A stretch of DNA of 64,000 nucleotides from the NCBI GenBank assembly GCA_025058835.1, contig JANXEI010000002.1, forward strand, positions 124,001-188,000. The letters are read 5' to 3'. This DNA is from Acidilobaceae archaeon (GTDB taxonomy: Archaea > Thermoproteota > Thermoprotei_A > Sulfolobales > Acidilobaceae). The translations under genes and the position numbers were made by a program. Below, in pieces: positions 46,476 to 55,242 of the stretch (positions are counted from its first letter, which is position 1; every line of letters begins with the position of its first letter). Under the pieces are notes generated by a model. That model made no database searches. It was not told the origin of the DNA and saw only the letters and a program-made list of their open reading frames with translations.

Positions 46476-49133
46476 TTACTCATGTGAGCCTAATATCTTG
46501 TCCAAGCTCCTCTGGCCCGTGATCTCCTCCCACTCCAGTCCGAAGGATTCCAACATCTGCTCGAAGGTTGTCCTCATGTGCTCCACATACTTACTAACGT
46601 CAACCTCAGAAAGCTTTGCAAGGCTTACAGGCTTGACCCCTACGGAGTCCTTCGTCTTTACGTAGGAGATTATGTTACCCCTAGTGACATTTATCCCTTC
46701 TGCCTGTAACATACGTGCAGCTTTCACGTGCTGGGGAGTGGTCTTCTTGTACTTCTCAGGATCTTTTGAGAGCATGACCCTAATGGCTAGCTCGTCGAGA
46801 GTGTAACCCCTGTTCTTTACCTTCTTGTACATTTCGAGCAACCTCTCCCTGATCTTCTCTAGCACCCTGTAGGCACTTTCCGGGTCCTCCAGCTCCCCCA
46901 GCACCTGTACCACCTTCTTGAACTCGTTCTTTATGAACTCTGGGGTGCTGCTCTTCTTGCCCACCATGCCCTTTATGACTACCTCGCCCTTCTCCGTCAC
47001 GCCTATGTAGTTCTTCTTTAGCCCTCCGAACAGAACTACCTTGAACTTCTTGTCGAGCTCTAGCTCCAAGCCGTACATGTCTGCGACATATTTTACTAGG
47101 AACTCCAGGTCCTCCTTCTTCGGGTCCCACACGAAGATGCTGTCCGTGTCTCCATATATTATGTATAAAGATCTCTCGCTGGCTACCCTCAATGTGTCTG
47201 TGAGCACCGTCCTACCTATCGCAGTTACACTCTCTGCCACTGGGAGGCTGTAGAACGGGAAGGCCTCGTTGCCAAAGACTCCATAGCTTGCATTGATGTA
47301 TACCTTAAGGGCGGACTGAACCGTATCGTACCACCTCCTCTGCTCCTCTGGCAGGCTGCTGTCCTTTGCCCTCTTCTTGTAGATCTTCACCCTGAACTCC
47401 CTGAGGAGGCCCACTATTTCGCTGGTGATCCCTCTGATGTCCGTACAAACCTCGTAGCCTACCTCGGGGATCTTCTTTCTCTCCCCGCACCTCGGGTTCT
47501 CTATTGTCTCATAACTTAGGTTCCAGTTCTTCACTATCGAGGGGTACAGGCTAGCGTAGTCGAGGACTGCTACGTTGAAGAACAGTCCAGTAGGCGGGTT
47601 GAGCACTATGGCTCCCCTATACCTCTTGTCCTTTATCATGGCCCTGCTCCTAGCCTCTCCTGCGCTCAGCTCCTCCCTGCTAGGGATAAGCCACCCCCTC
47701 CTCCTGTGCTCCCAGTTCATGAGCCCCCTGATCCAGGCAGATACCTGATGCCTCGTGACGTCCTCCAGCCCGAGCTTGCTTATCCTCATGACCATTATTA
47801 TGAGGTTCCAGACCAGGTCGTTAGAGAAGGTGGTTAGGTCCCTCGTGATCATGGCGTCGCGAGCGTTATACTCTATCAACTTGCTCAGGCTCACCCTCGA
47901 GACTATCTCGTCGAGCTTCACCTTCCCCACGCCGAGCAGAACCTCCGCCACGCTGTCCAGCCTGAGCTCCCTGTAGCTCCCGCCAAAAGCGTATACCTGG
48001 AGGGCCTTTATGCTGAAGAACTTGTGTAAGTCTACGTGAAGGGAGTGTCGGAAAGTGATCATGTCTTCGTGGACTTCTATCGGTATGTAAAGATCCTCTA
48101 TCCCGAGGCTTAACATCCTGTTATATAGATAGGGCAGGTCGAAGGCGTCTCCATTGAAAGTCAAGACGACTGGGTATCTCTCTAGCTCTCTCATGAGCTC
48201 GAGGAGCATAGCCCTCTCAGAATCGAAGATCTCCACCTCCGTAACTTCCTTCGGTATCTCCCCTCCTAGCTTGACCTTCTCTCTGTACAGCGCTAGTACC
48301 TTCACTCTGCCCTCGTTATCTGCCAGAGCTATGCTGACGACAGGGTACGGCGCTTTTGCAGGATCTGGAACCTTCCCCGCCTCAGGGGTGTATACCTCCA
48401 CGTCTATGGCGGCCCTCTTGACCCTCGGAGGCCTCTGCTCGAAGAGGAAGGCGAGCTCCTTCGCCATATCGGAGTACTCTTTCGACTCGCCTGCTGTGAT
48501 ACTCATCACGCTCGAGAGGAACGTCGGATCTATGTCCCAACCGACCCTTTCCATCCTCTTCCCTGCCCTGTATCGCATGCCCGGCACGAGCAAGTTGTCG
48601 AATATGTAGTTGTGGTGGTATCTTATGTCTGCCTCCCAGAACTTGAAGCCCTTGTCTCCCAAGATGCTCCTGAGCCTCCTAACTGCGAGGGGGTCGTTTA
48701 CTATGATCTTAGTGAGCCTTACCTTCTCTCTCCTGATGGAGTGGAACTTGCTTACTATGTCCATCTGCAATATGCGCTCGCTGTCCTCCGAGCTCAAGCC
48801 AAGTCTCTGGAGGTCCTCTGGGGTCGCGCTGGTGAGGAAGTAAGGTCTATGATCTGTCCTGTCTATCCATCTCGCCATCCTACCGTCTTCGCGAACTATG
48901 AAGGCTACTGCCCTGTTCAGTCTCCCGTCATACCTAACGTCTAGTAGGTAGCCCTCTACCTCCTCGTTGTTGTTCACGACCTCTCCCATGGTCCAAGAGC
49001 GGAGGGCCTTCTCTACCTTCGTGCTCCTCAACCTGTCCTCTGACGGAAAGCTCTCCACTATGCTCTTCACTTTCTCCCTCACGTCGTATCTCATGTACTC
49101 ATCCAGAGTCCTGACGTTCCTCTCCTTTGACAC
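46476..49133 (-). CDS. polB: DNA polymerase I, family B (PolB1 type)
   Basis: 885-residue replicative polymerase with proofreading. Exo I AIDVEVYTPE (D244, E246), Exo II LTFNGDAFDLPY (325-335), Exo III YNARDAMIT (Y422, D426), polymerase motif A DYASLYPSI (525-533), motif B KVYINASYGVFG, motif C YGDTDS (660-665) are all intact. The run LTKIIVNDPLAVRRLRS and the C-terminus PQHVKAARMLQAEGINV read closely like the Sulfolobus Dpo1. GTG start. It is not split by an intein. A TATA element near 49165-49175 (ATACCTAATAG on this strand) fits a leader of about 12 bases. Confidence 0.97.
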   Translation of the reverse strand: MSKERNVRTLDEYMRYDVREKVKSIVESFPSEDRLRSTKVEKALRSWTMGEVVNNNEEVEGYLLDVRYDGRLNRAVAFIVREDGRMARWIDRTDHRPYFLTSATPEDLQRLGLSSEDSERILQMDIVSKFHSIRREKVRLTKIIVNDPLAVRRLRSILGDKGFKFWEADIRYHHNYIFDNLLVPGMRYRAGKRMERVGWDIDPTFLSSVMSITAGESKEYSDMAKELAFLFEQRPPRVKRAAIDVEVYTPEAGKVPDPAKAPYPVVSIALADNEGRVKVLALYREKVKLGGEIPKEVTEVEIFDSERAMLLELMRELERYPVVLTFNGDAFDLPYLYNRMLSLGIEDLYIPIEVHEDMITFRHSLHVDLHKFFSIKALQVYAFGGSYRELRLDSVAEVLLGVGKVKLDEIVSRVSLSKLIEYNARDAMITRDLTTFSNDLVWNLIIMVMRISKLGLEDVTRHQVSAWIRGLMNWEHRRRGWLIPSREELSAGEARSRAMIKDKRYRGAIVLNPPTGLFFNVAVLDYASLYPSIVKNWNLSYETIENPRCGERKKIPEVGYEVCTDIRGITSEIVGLLREFRVKIYKKRAKDSSLPEEQRRWYDTVQSALKVYINASYGVFGNEAFPFYSLPVAESVTAIGRTVLTDTLRVASERSLYIIYGDTDSIFVWDPKKEDLEFLVKYVADMYGLELELDKKFKVVLFGGLKKNYIGVTEKGEVVIKGMVGKKSSTPEFIKNEFKKVVQVLGELEDPESAYRVLEKIRERLLEMYKKVKNRGYTLDELAIRVMLSKDPEKYKKTTPQHVKAARMLQAEGINVTRGNIISYVKTKDSVGVKPVSLAKLSEVDVSKYVEHMRTTFEQMLESFGLEWEEITGQRSLDKILGSHE

Positions 49134-49258
49134 TCCGCGCCCTAGTCACTAGTTCTGAGGACTACGGTCTATTAGGTATCTTGCCAAAGCTACTCGTAAC
49201 TGAATATATATACACCAATATTTATGCCATACTGTATGGTTGCTAGCGGTGCAAGGAG

Positions 49259-49570
49259 ATGGCAATAGGGCAGATACTCGGCTACCTTGGCGGTGCTCTT
49301 GCCGTAGTGTCTGGCCTTGTGAGCATAGCGTTGCAGAAGCCCCTCATATCTATATTGACTGGCATTGAGCTCGGCTTCATTCCTGCCAGCCTCCTCCCCA
49401 TATTGGGGGGCATAGGCATTATAGGAGGGCTAGTGGCCCTTTACTTCTCCTACACTAGAGTTCCTATGTACGTTATTATAGGAGGAATCCTCGGCCTAGC
49501 TCCGCCATGTGCTCTCTCGCTGCTCGCCATCATTGGCGGCTACCTCATGATGCAGGAGAAATCAGGTTAA
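49259..49570 (+). CDS. small hydrophobic membrane protein, function unknown
   Basis: 103 residues with three or four hydrophobic, Gly-rich segments (LGYLGGALAVVSGLVSIAL, LLPILGGIGIIGGLVALYFS, YVIIGGILGLAPPCALSLL). No recognised motif. The ATG is preceded by GGTGCAAGGAG. TATA-like CAATATTTATG near 49216-49226 gives a short leader. Its last 26 bases overlap the 3' end of the flavoprotein gene on the other strand. Could be a chaperone-like or channel-like membrane component; sequence alone does not say. Confidence 0.65.
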   Translation: MAIGQILGYLGGALAVVSGLVSIALQKPLISILTGIELGFIPASLLPILGGIGIIGGLVALYFSYTRVPMYVIIGGILGLAPPCALSLLAIIGGYLMMQEKSG

Positions 49571-50621
49571 GCAGAGCTGTCAAAAACACTTTTTCATGCT
49601 CATCATAATCCACCTCTTTGAGGAGCAGGTCTGCCCTCGCCAGGGAGGCCAGAGATATCATTAATCCCATAGCCTTGCTCCCCAACAGAATCCGTGCCAA
49701 GGCGTATTGTCTTCTCAGCCTGCTTGCCACGTACTTTAGAGAGAGAGACAGGGAACTGTTGAGGTCTCCGCTCTTCTCGAGAGTCCTCATGGCCAGCTCT
49801 GCTGCCAACGAGTTGGGATATAGACCTCCCCCAGTAAGGGGCTTGGTGAGCCCCGCTGCATCTCCCACCACATGTACCGAGCCGATGCTCAGTTTCTCTC
49901 CAGGCGGTCCCGTGAGGACGGGCCCTCCATAAACCCTCCTCCTCCCTGTCAGCCCTAACGCCCTCTCGAGTCTCAGCAGAGAGTGTTTAAGGGTCTCCGC
50001 TTTCGTCGTAGCGAGGCCTGCTACAATAGTGTTGTCCGCCCCCAGCGCCCACGAGAAGAAGCCCGGAGATATGCGCTCATCAAATATAACAAAAATCTCT
50101 CTGAGTCCGTGGTAGTTGGGGTATTCTGCGTTCAAGCCCCTCATGGGTTTCCCCGTAAAGCCGATAGAGAGTCCCCTCCTGAGCGAACCCCCATATCCCT
50201 CTGCCAGGATCACTGCGTCGTACTGAAGGCGTGAGCTCCCCACCTCTACGACGCCGCTGCTCGACACGCGGCTCACCCTCTCTGGCCTGAACCTCAGGCC
50301 AAGGGAGAGGGCCTCCTCTAGCATGAGTTCCTCTAACATCGTCCTCTCTAGCTTGTATATCCTCCCCTTCACGTCGACCTTCAGCCGCCTCCCCCCTCCC
50401 TGCAGGAAGAGTCCAAGGTAGGAGCTGATCACGCTGCGCCAGGCAGGCTTGCCGATGAGGTTCATTACCCTCTCTGAGACTATTCCTGTGCAGTGCGGGG
50501 GATATCCGACTCTACCATGCTCTTCGTACAGAGTAACGTCTACCCCCGACTGTAGCAGCTTCAGGGAGAAAATCAGGCCTGCGAATCCCCCTCCGACCAC
50601 TGCTGCCTTCAGACTGCTCAC
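49545..50621 (-). CDS. FAD-dependent oxidoreductase, GGR/FixC superfamily
   Basis: 358 residues. FAD fold at the start (AAVVGGGFAGLIFSLKLL), then VGYPPHCTGIVS, a hallmark of geranylgeranyl reductase-type flavoproteins, and VHVVGDAAGLTKPLTGGGLYPN (FAD-binding GD motif). Two roles are possible: reduction of archaeal lipid chains by GGR, or electron transfer from EtfBA to quinone as in FixC, which belongs to the same superfamily. Its divergent position beside etfBA favours the latter. It is shorter than FixC (~430) and no FixX ferredoxin is nearby. GTG start. Confidence 0.82.
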   Translation of the reverse strand: MSSLKAAVVGGGFAGLIFSLKLLQSGVDVTLYEEHGRVGYPPHCTGIVSERVMNLIGKPAWRSVISSYLGLFLQGGGRRLKVDVKGRIYKLERTMLEELMLEEALSLGLRFRPERVSRVSSSGVVEVGSSRLQYDAVILAEGYGGSLRRGLSIGFTGKPMRGLNAEYPNYHGLREIFVIFDERISPGFFSWALGADNTIVAGLATTKAETLKHSLLRLERALGLTGRRRVYGGPVLTGPPGEKLSIGSVHVVGDAAGLTKPLTGGGLYPNSLAAELAMRTLEKSGDLNSSLSLSLKYVASRLRRQYALARILLGSKAMGLMISLASLARADLLLKEVDYDEHEKVFLTALLNLISPAS

Positions 50622-50676
50622 CTTCCATGCTATCTTTTTTAAGTATTCTTAATTAATAAAATCAGAGGCGAGCTGG

Positions 50677-51477
50677 ATGAAGGACATAGCCGTACTCGTC
50701 AAGGCCTCCCTCAACCCAGAAATCGTTAGGCAAGGTTCCGATGGGAGGTTCGACATAGACTACACTCCCCTGAAGATCTCAGACATAGACAGGAACGCGC
50801 TAGAAGAGGCGGCAAGGCTGAAAGGCCTGCTGGGCGGAAAGGTCTACGCGATCTCTGTCCTCAGCTGGGGCCCAGTGAGGGCAAGGGACAAGGACGTGAA
50901 GTTGGCCGTACAAGAGGCCCTTGCTAAGGCAGCCGACGAGGCGTATCTGATAGAGGAAGAGGAGATCCTCCCCACAGACCAGGCTATTGTAGCAAGCGCA
51001 ATTGCTGCCCTCATGAAGAGCAAGGGGCTAAGGCCCGCAATAGTGCTCGCCGGGGAGGCCAGCGTGGACGAGTCAACCTCACAGGTCCCCGCTAGAGTGG
51101 CAGCTAAGCTCGGCTATTCTTTCGTAGGCCATGTCAACAAAATAATCGAAGTGAAGGGGGACAAGGTAGTGGTGGAGAGGGATGTGGAGGAGTACACAGA
51201 GATTTTGGAGGTGCCGCTCCCTCTAGTGATAAGCGTAACCCAGAGCATCAACGAGCCGAAGCCGCCCACCCTGATCCAGATAAGGATGGCTTCGAAGAAG
51301 CCCCTCCATGTGCTCAGCGCTAAGGACATAGGCTTCACTTCCCGACCGGCCAGGAGCATTGAGGAGATGAAGGTCGTCACGACTAGCAGGAAGCAATTGA
51401 TAATAGAGGAGGCAAACGTGGAGAAGGCTGTGGAGAAGCTTCTCGAGCTCCTTCATAAGGAGGGCGTCTTGAGGTGA
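50677..51477 (+). CDS. etfB: electron transfer flavoprotein beta subunit
   Basis: 266 residues. ETF-beta layout: DIAVLVKASLNPEIVRQGSDG at the start, NALEEAARLKGLLGGKVYAISVL, and AMP/ligand-binding block VLAGEASVDESTSQVPARVAAKLG; the C-terminus packs with ETF-alpha. It receives electrons from acyl-CoA or other dehydrogenases. TATA-like TTAATTAATA at 50649-50658 places transcription next to the ATG (nearly leaderless). etfA starts 5 bases after the stop with a strong GAGGTGATC binding site spanning the junction. Confidence 0.95.
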   Translation: MKDIAVLVKASLNPEIVRQGSDGRFDIDYTPLKISDIDRNALEEAARLKGLLGGKVYAISVLSWGPVRARDKDVKLAVQEALAKAADEAYLIEEEEILPTDQAIVASAIAALMKSKGLRPAIVLAGEASVDESTSQVPARVAAKLGYSFVGHVNKIIEVKGDKVVVERDVEEYTEILEVPLPLVISVTQSINEPKPPTLIQIRMASKKPLHVLSAKDIGFTSRPARSIEEMKVVTTSRKQLIIEEANVEKAVEKLLELLHKEGVLR

Positions 51478-51482
51478 TCCCC

Positions 51483-52382
51483 ATGATTATGGTAGTCTCG
51501 CAGGCCCCTGAGGACGTAGGGGAGCTCCTGGCAGTAGCAAGGAAGTTGGGGGAGCCCTTCGTCCTGGCATTCCAGACCTCTGCAGAGAAGGTAGACGAAG
51601 TAGCAGCATATGGTCACAAGGTGTTCAGGCTGAGGAGCGACAGGCCTGAGGCCCTCTTCTCTGCAGCCAACCGTCTCTACGGCGAGCTCAGGCCTCAGCT
51701 CATCTTGGGTCCCTCGACGAAGAACGTAAGGGACGGCCTGGCGCTCCTGGCAGGACTTCACGATCTACCGCTAGCCTCTGAAGTGACCCAAGTGAGCGAC
51801 GAGGGCTCCTACGTAAGATACTCAAGGGGTTTCATGAGCGAGAGGGTCATCATGACGGCCAAGGTTCCCAAGCCCGCTGTCCTCCTCCTGAAGCAGAAGG
51901 CGGTAGAGCCTGTAGGGAAAGGAGGAAAGGGAGAGGTAGTGGAGGTGAGCTCCGAGCAACAGGGCGTGAAACTGCTTGAGAGGAGGCCTAAGCAGTTCTC
52001 AGGCGTGAGGATCGAGGACGCAGAGGTTGTGATCGGGGTAGGGAGGGGGTTCAAGAGCAAGGAGGACATACAGCTAGCCTTCGAACTAGCGAAGGCCCTA
52101 GGAGGACAGGTAGGGGCTACTAGACCTATTGCAACAGACCTGAAGTGGTTACCAGAAGACGTGTGGATAGGCATAAGCGGCAAGAGGATAGCTCCTAAGT
52201 TGTACTTTGCCATTGGGGTGAGCGGCGCTCCCCAGCACATGGCAGGAGTGTCGGATGCAAAGGTGATCGTGGCCATCAACAAGGACAAGGCTGCCCCCAT
52301 ATTCAAGTACGCTGATTATGGCATAGTCGGAGACCTGTACAAGACTTTGCCAGTGCTCATTGCGAAGCTCAAGAGGCAGTGA
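51483..52382 (+). CDS. etfA: electron transfer flavoprotein alpha subunit
   Basis: About 299 residues from ATG 51483; the GTG at 51474 is part of the ribosome binding site GAGGTGATC. The C-terminal FAD-binding half is diagnostic: VIGVGRGFKSKEDIQLAFELAKALGGQVGATRPIATD, then WIGISGKRIAPKLYFAIGVSGAPQHMAGVSDAKVIVAINKD and a final APIFKYADYGIVGDLYKTLP. Forms the Etf heterodimer with etfB. The next open frame, pcna, starts 46 bases later. Confidence 0.96.
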   Translation: MIMVVSQAPEDVGELLAVARKLGEPFVLAFQTSAEKVDEVAAYGHKVFRLRSDRPEALFSAANRLYGELRPQLILGPSTKNVRDGLALLAGLHDLPLASEVTQVSDEGSYVRYSRGFMSERVIMTAKVPKPAVLLLKQKAVEPVGKGGKGEVVEVSSEQQGVKLLERRPKQFSGVRIEDAEVVIGVGRGFKSKEDIQLAFELAKALGGQVGATRPIATDLKWLPEDVWIGISGKRIAPKLYFAIGVSGAPQHMAGVSDAKVIVAINKDKAAPIFKYADYGIVGDLYKTLPVLIAKLKRQ

Positions 52383-52384
52383 CG

Positions 52385-52391
52385 TTATAAA
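52385..52391 (+). promoter_or_regulatory. TATA box of the second pcna
   Basis: TTATAAAC directly after the etfA stop predicts initiation near 52413, leaving a leader of about 16 bases before the TTG at 52429, which has GAGG upstream. It argues against the longer frame that opens at 52360. Confidence 0.55.
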
Positions 52392-52428
52392 CCTTTCTTT
52401 CCTAAGCCTACAACATAGGCGAGGACCA

Positions 52429-53169
52429 TTGAGGCTGTTCTACGACAGGGCAGAGAGGTTCAAGCACTTGACTCATGCTCTCTCGAGGCTTAACGATGAA
52501 GTGTTCATGGAGGTTAACAAGGACGGGGCAAGGTTCTGGCTGATGAGTCCGGACAAGACATCTATGGCATACATATACCTGCCTTACCACTCCTTCTCTG
52601 AGTTCGAGGTACCCGTCGAGACGGCGTTCTCTCTTTCCACAGACGAGTTGGACAAGGTGATGAGAAGGGCAGCTAGGAACGACCAGCTCTTAGTCGAGGA
52701 CAGAGAAGATGCCCTTGACTTTGTCCTGGTGAGCAAAAGGGAAGGGATAGAGAGACGCTTCTCTCTCCCGGCCTCCAGGAGAGAGGAGAGGTTCAGAGAC
52801 CTCAAGATAAGGCCGACGGTTGAGTTCACCATGACCTCTGAGGACTTCAAGGTACTCCTGAGCGACGTGAAGTTAGTGAGCGACAGCGTTACTTTCAGGG
52901 CAGAGGAGGGGCAAGTGATCGCAACGGCTAGGGGGGAGGAGAAGAGCTACGAGTGGGTGCTGAAAGAGAACGACCCACTACTTAGCTTGAGTGTCCGCGA
53001 GCCAGCTGAAGCTTCATACTCTACAAGTGCCCTCGAGGTAGCAATGAGACCCATTTTGGCATCTCAAGAGATCAGAATAAGCTACGCAACAGAGCATCCC
53101 ATGAAGATGAGCTTTGCTGTCGAGGGAGAGGAAATAATGGTGATATATATAGCCCCGCTGGCTGAGTAG
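52429..53169 (+). CDS. pcn: DNA polymerase sliding clamp (PCNA), second subunit
   Basis: 246 residues from TTG 52429, the same length as the clamp at 10.5-11.2 kb but clearly divergent in sequence. N-terminal LTHALSRLNDEVFMEVNKDGARFWLMSPDKTSMAYIYLP, domain linker LSLPASRREERFRDLKIRP, and a C-terminus MKMSFAVEGEEIMVIYIAPLAE as in other PCNAs. The interdomain connecting loop and C-terminal end differ from the first subunit, as in crenarchaeal heterotrimers whose subunits contact different partners. Two bases separate it from the CoA-transferase. Confidence 0.94.
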   Translation: MRLFYDRAERFKHLTHALSRLNDEVFMEVNKDGARFWLMSPDKTSMAYIYLPYHSFSEFEVPVETAFSLSTDELDKVMRRAARNDQLLVEDREDALDFVLVSKREGIERRFSLPASRREERFRDLKIRPTVEFTMTSEDFKVLLSDVKLVSDSVTFRAEEGQVIATARGEEKSYEWVLKENDPLLSLSVREPAEASYSTSALEVAMRPILASQEIRISYATEHPMKMSFAVEGEEIMVIYIAPLAE

Positions 53170-53171
53170 CC

Positions 53172-54791
53172 ATGAACAAGGTAGTAAACGTAGAGGAGGC
53201 GTTGGCAAGCATAAAGGATGGAGCAGTAGTAGCCATCTCCGGCTTTAATGTGGCGGTACTGCCAGAGTACCTCCTGCTGAATCTGTACAACAAGTACAAG
53301 AAAACAGGCCATCCCAAGGACCTGTTCCTCATAGCAGAGGCCTTCCCTGGAGCGCCGGGTAGGGGAATAGACTACATAGCTAGGGACATGATGAACACGG
53401 GCGACTTCGGCTTCATAAGAGGCCTGCTCTTCCCGTTCTACGGCTTCAGTGAAGTCCTCCAGAAAATGATCCTAGAGAACGTAGTAGAGGCCTATTCTTG
53501 GGGTCTCGGCATACTGTCCTACTGGTTCAGGGAAGTAGGGAGCGGTAGGCCTGGGGTGCTGACGAAGGTAGGGCTGGGCACCATATTTGATCCGAGGAAG
53601 GAGGGAGGGGCTCTTAACGAGCTAGCAAAGAAGAGGAGGAGTGCAACGGTGGAGATCGTCTACGTGGGGGACGAAAAGTACCTCCTGTACAGGGCTCCGA
53701 AGCCTGAAGTGGCCTTGGTGAGGGGAACTACCGCAGACGAGATCGGGAACCTCACCATGGAGGACGAGGCGGTCTACGGGACTGCCCTCAACATAGTGCA
53801 GGCTGCAAAGGCCTTACCCAACAAGGGTATTGCCATAGCTCAGGTGCTGAGGCTAGCCAGGTTCGGCAGCCTGCGGCCTCAGTACGTAGTGATCCCCGGT
53901 CCCCTCATAGACTATGTAGTTGTAGCTCCAAAAGAGTATCACAAGCAGACTGCAAGCATAGACTACGACCCCGTCGTATCGGGTAGGATCATTCCTCCAG
54001 AGTGGCAGGCGCAGGAGCCCACTCCCCTGGACGTCAGGAAGGTCATTGCAAGGAGGGTGCTCCTAGAGCTAGCAGAGATAGTTAAAGAGTGTAAGAGGCC
54101 CATCATAATAAACCTCGGTATAGGGATACCGGCAGAGGTATCTAACATAATAGCTGAGGAGAGGCTCTCCGAGTACATTTACTCTACTGTCGAGTCCGGC
54201 CCGTGGGGAGGGACATCGCTCCACGGCGCTGACTTCGGAGCGGTGAGAGGGCCTTTTGCCATACTTTCCATGCCAGATCAGTTTAGCCTTTACGAGGGCG
54301 GCATCATAGATGCTGCCTCGCTCGGTTTCCTACAGGTAGACGAGGAGGGCAACGTTAACCCTTCCATGTTACCGGGCAGGATGCCTGGGCCTGGAGGTTT
54401 CCCTGTGATAGCCGATGGGGCGCCCAGGCTCATATTTGCTGGGGAATTCAGTGCCGGCAGCAGGGATATAATAGTAAAAGACGGGCAGCTCAAGATAGAG
54501 AAGGACGGTAACATAACAAAGTTCGTGAAGAGGGTATACAAGATCATATGGAATGGCCGGGAGGGGTTGAAGAGGGGGCAGAAGGTGCTCTACGTCACGG
54601 AGAGGGCCGTCTTCAGGCTCACGCAAGAAGGCCTTGAGTTAGTAGAGGTGGCCCCCGGGGTCGATGTGGAGAAGCACATATTGAATAGGATGGAGTTCAA
54701 GCCAGTAGTGAAAAGATATGAGATAATGGACGAGAGGCTCTTCGACGAGGAGCCCATGAAGCTTTTGGCAGATCTGAGGGGGAGCCTCTGA
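53172..54791 (+). CDS. class I acyl-CoA:carboxylate CoA-transferase, fused alpha-beta
   Basis: 539 residues, both halves of a family I CoA-transferase on one chain (YdiF/propionate CoA-transferase-like). N-terminal half: VVNVEEALASIKDGAVVAISGFNVAVLPEYLL; C-terminal half contains IINLGIGIPAEVSNII and the catalytic glutamate in STVESGPWGG, with GADFGAVRGPFAILSMPDQFSLYEGG. Moves CoA between short-chain acids such as acetate, propionate or acetoacetate; the substrate is undecided. Lies in an operon with etf and pcna by spacing, and its TGA overlaps the start of the next gene (CTGA). Confidence 0.92.
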   Translation: MNKVVNVEEALASIKDGAVVAISGFNVAVLPEYLLLNLYNKYKKTGHPKDLFLIAEAFPGAPGRGIDYIARDMMNTGDFGFIRGLLFPFYGFSEVLQKMILENVVEAYSWGLGILSYWFREVGSGRPGVLTKVGLGTIFDPRKEGGALNELAKKRRSATVEIVYVGDEKYLLYRAPKPEVALVRGTTADEIGNLTMEDEAVYGTALNIVQAAKALPNKGIAIAQVLRLARFGSLRPQYVVIPGPLIDYVVVAPKEYHKQTASIDYDPVVSGRIIPPEWQAQEPTPLDVRKVIARRVLLELAEIVKECKRPIIINLGIGIPAEVSNIIAEERLSEYIYSTVESGPWGGTSLHGADFGAVRGPFAILSMPDQFSLYEGGIIDAASLGFLQVDEEGNVNPSMLPGRMPGPGGFPVIADGAPRLIFAGEFSAGSRDIIVKDGQLKIEKDGNITKFVKRVYKIIWNGREGLKRGQKVLYVTERAVFRLTQEGLELVEVAPGVDVEKHILNRMEFKPVVKRYEIMDERLFDEEPMKLLADLRGSL

Positions 54792-55234
54792 AGGGAGTCT
54801 ATGCTCTCCTCTTCTTTCTTTGCGACTCCTCTCCGAGAGTAGGCTCCCTCGGCACCCTTCGCTTCTCCTCAGGCCTCTATTTGTACATAGGGAGCGCCAG
54901 GGGGCAAGGGGGAGTAAGGGCCAGGATTTCACGTCATTTGAGGAAAGAGAAGGTCTTGCGGTGGCACATAGACTATCTGACATCTCTAGAGTGCTCACGC
55001 CCTCTCTTTCTGGCAGCTGCAGAGAGCCCTCTAGACGCAGAGGAGAGAGTGGCCTCGGAGCTGGAGAACTCGCTCTGCTTTTCTCCATCCTACAGGGGGT
55101 TTGGTTCCAGTGACAAGAGCAGCAGGACTCACCTGTTCCGCTGCGACTGTAGCGTTGAAGATTGCGCTAGGGAGGTCCTGATAGCTATGAGTAGAGCGGG
55201 ACTGAGGGGTGAGCTCCACCTATTTAGCCGCTGA
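54788..55234 (+). CDS. DUF123 GIY-YIG-like nuclease-fold protein, probable CTG start
   Basis: 148 residues if read from the CTG at 54788 (MKGVYALLFFLCD). The first canonical in-frame start is TTG 54881, which would delete the first 31 residues and split the signature. With CTG the two hallmark elements of DUF123 appear in place, GVY (3-5) and YIG (33-35, LYLYIGSARG), followed by VRARISRHLRKEKVLRWHIDYL. GAGGGGGAG lies 3 bases upstream of CTG and the codon overlaps the CoA-transferase TGA as CTGA, mirroring the ATGA/TTGA couplings used elsewhere. The function of DUF123 is unknown; the fold suggests a nuclease. Confidence 0.85.
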   Translation: MKGVYALLFFLCDSSPRVGSLGTLRFSSGLYLYIGSARGQGGVRARISRHLRKEKVLRWHIDYLTSLECSRPLFLAAAESPLDAEERVASELENSLCFSPSYRGFGSSDKSSRTHLFRCDCSVEDCAREVLIAMSRAGLRGELHLFSR

Positions 55235-55242
55235 CATCCTCT

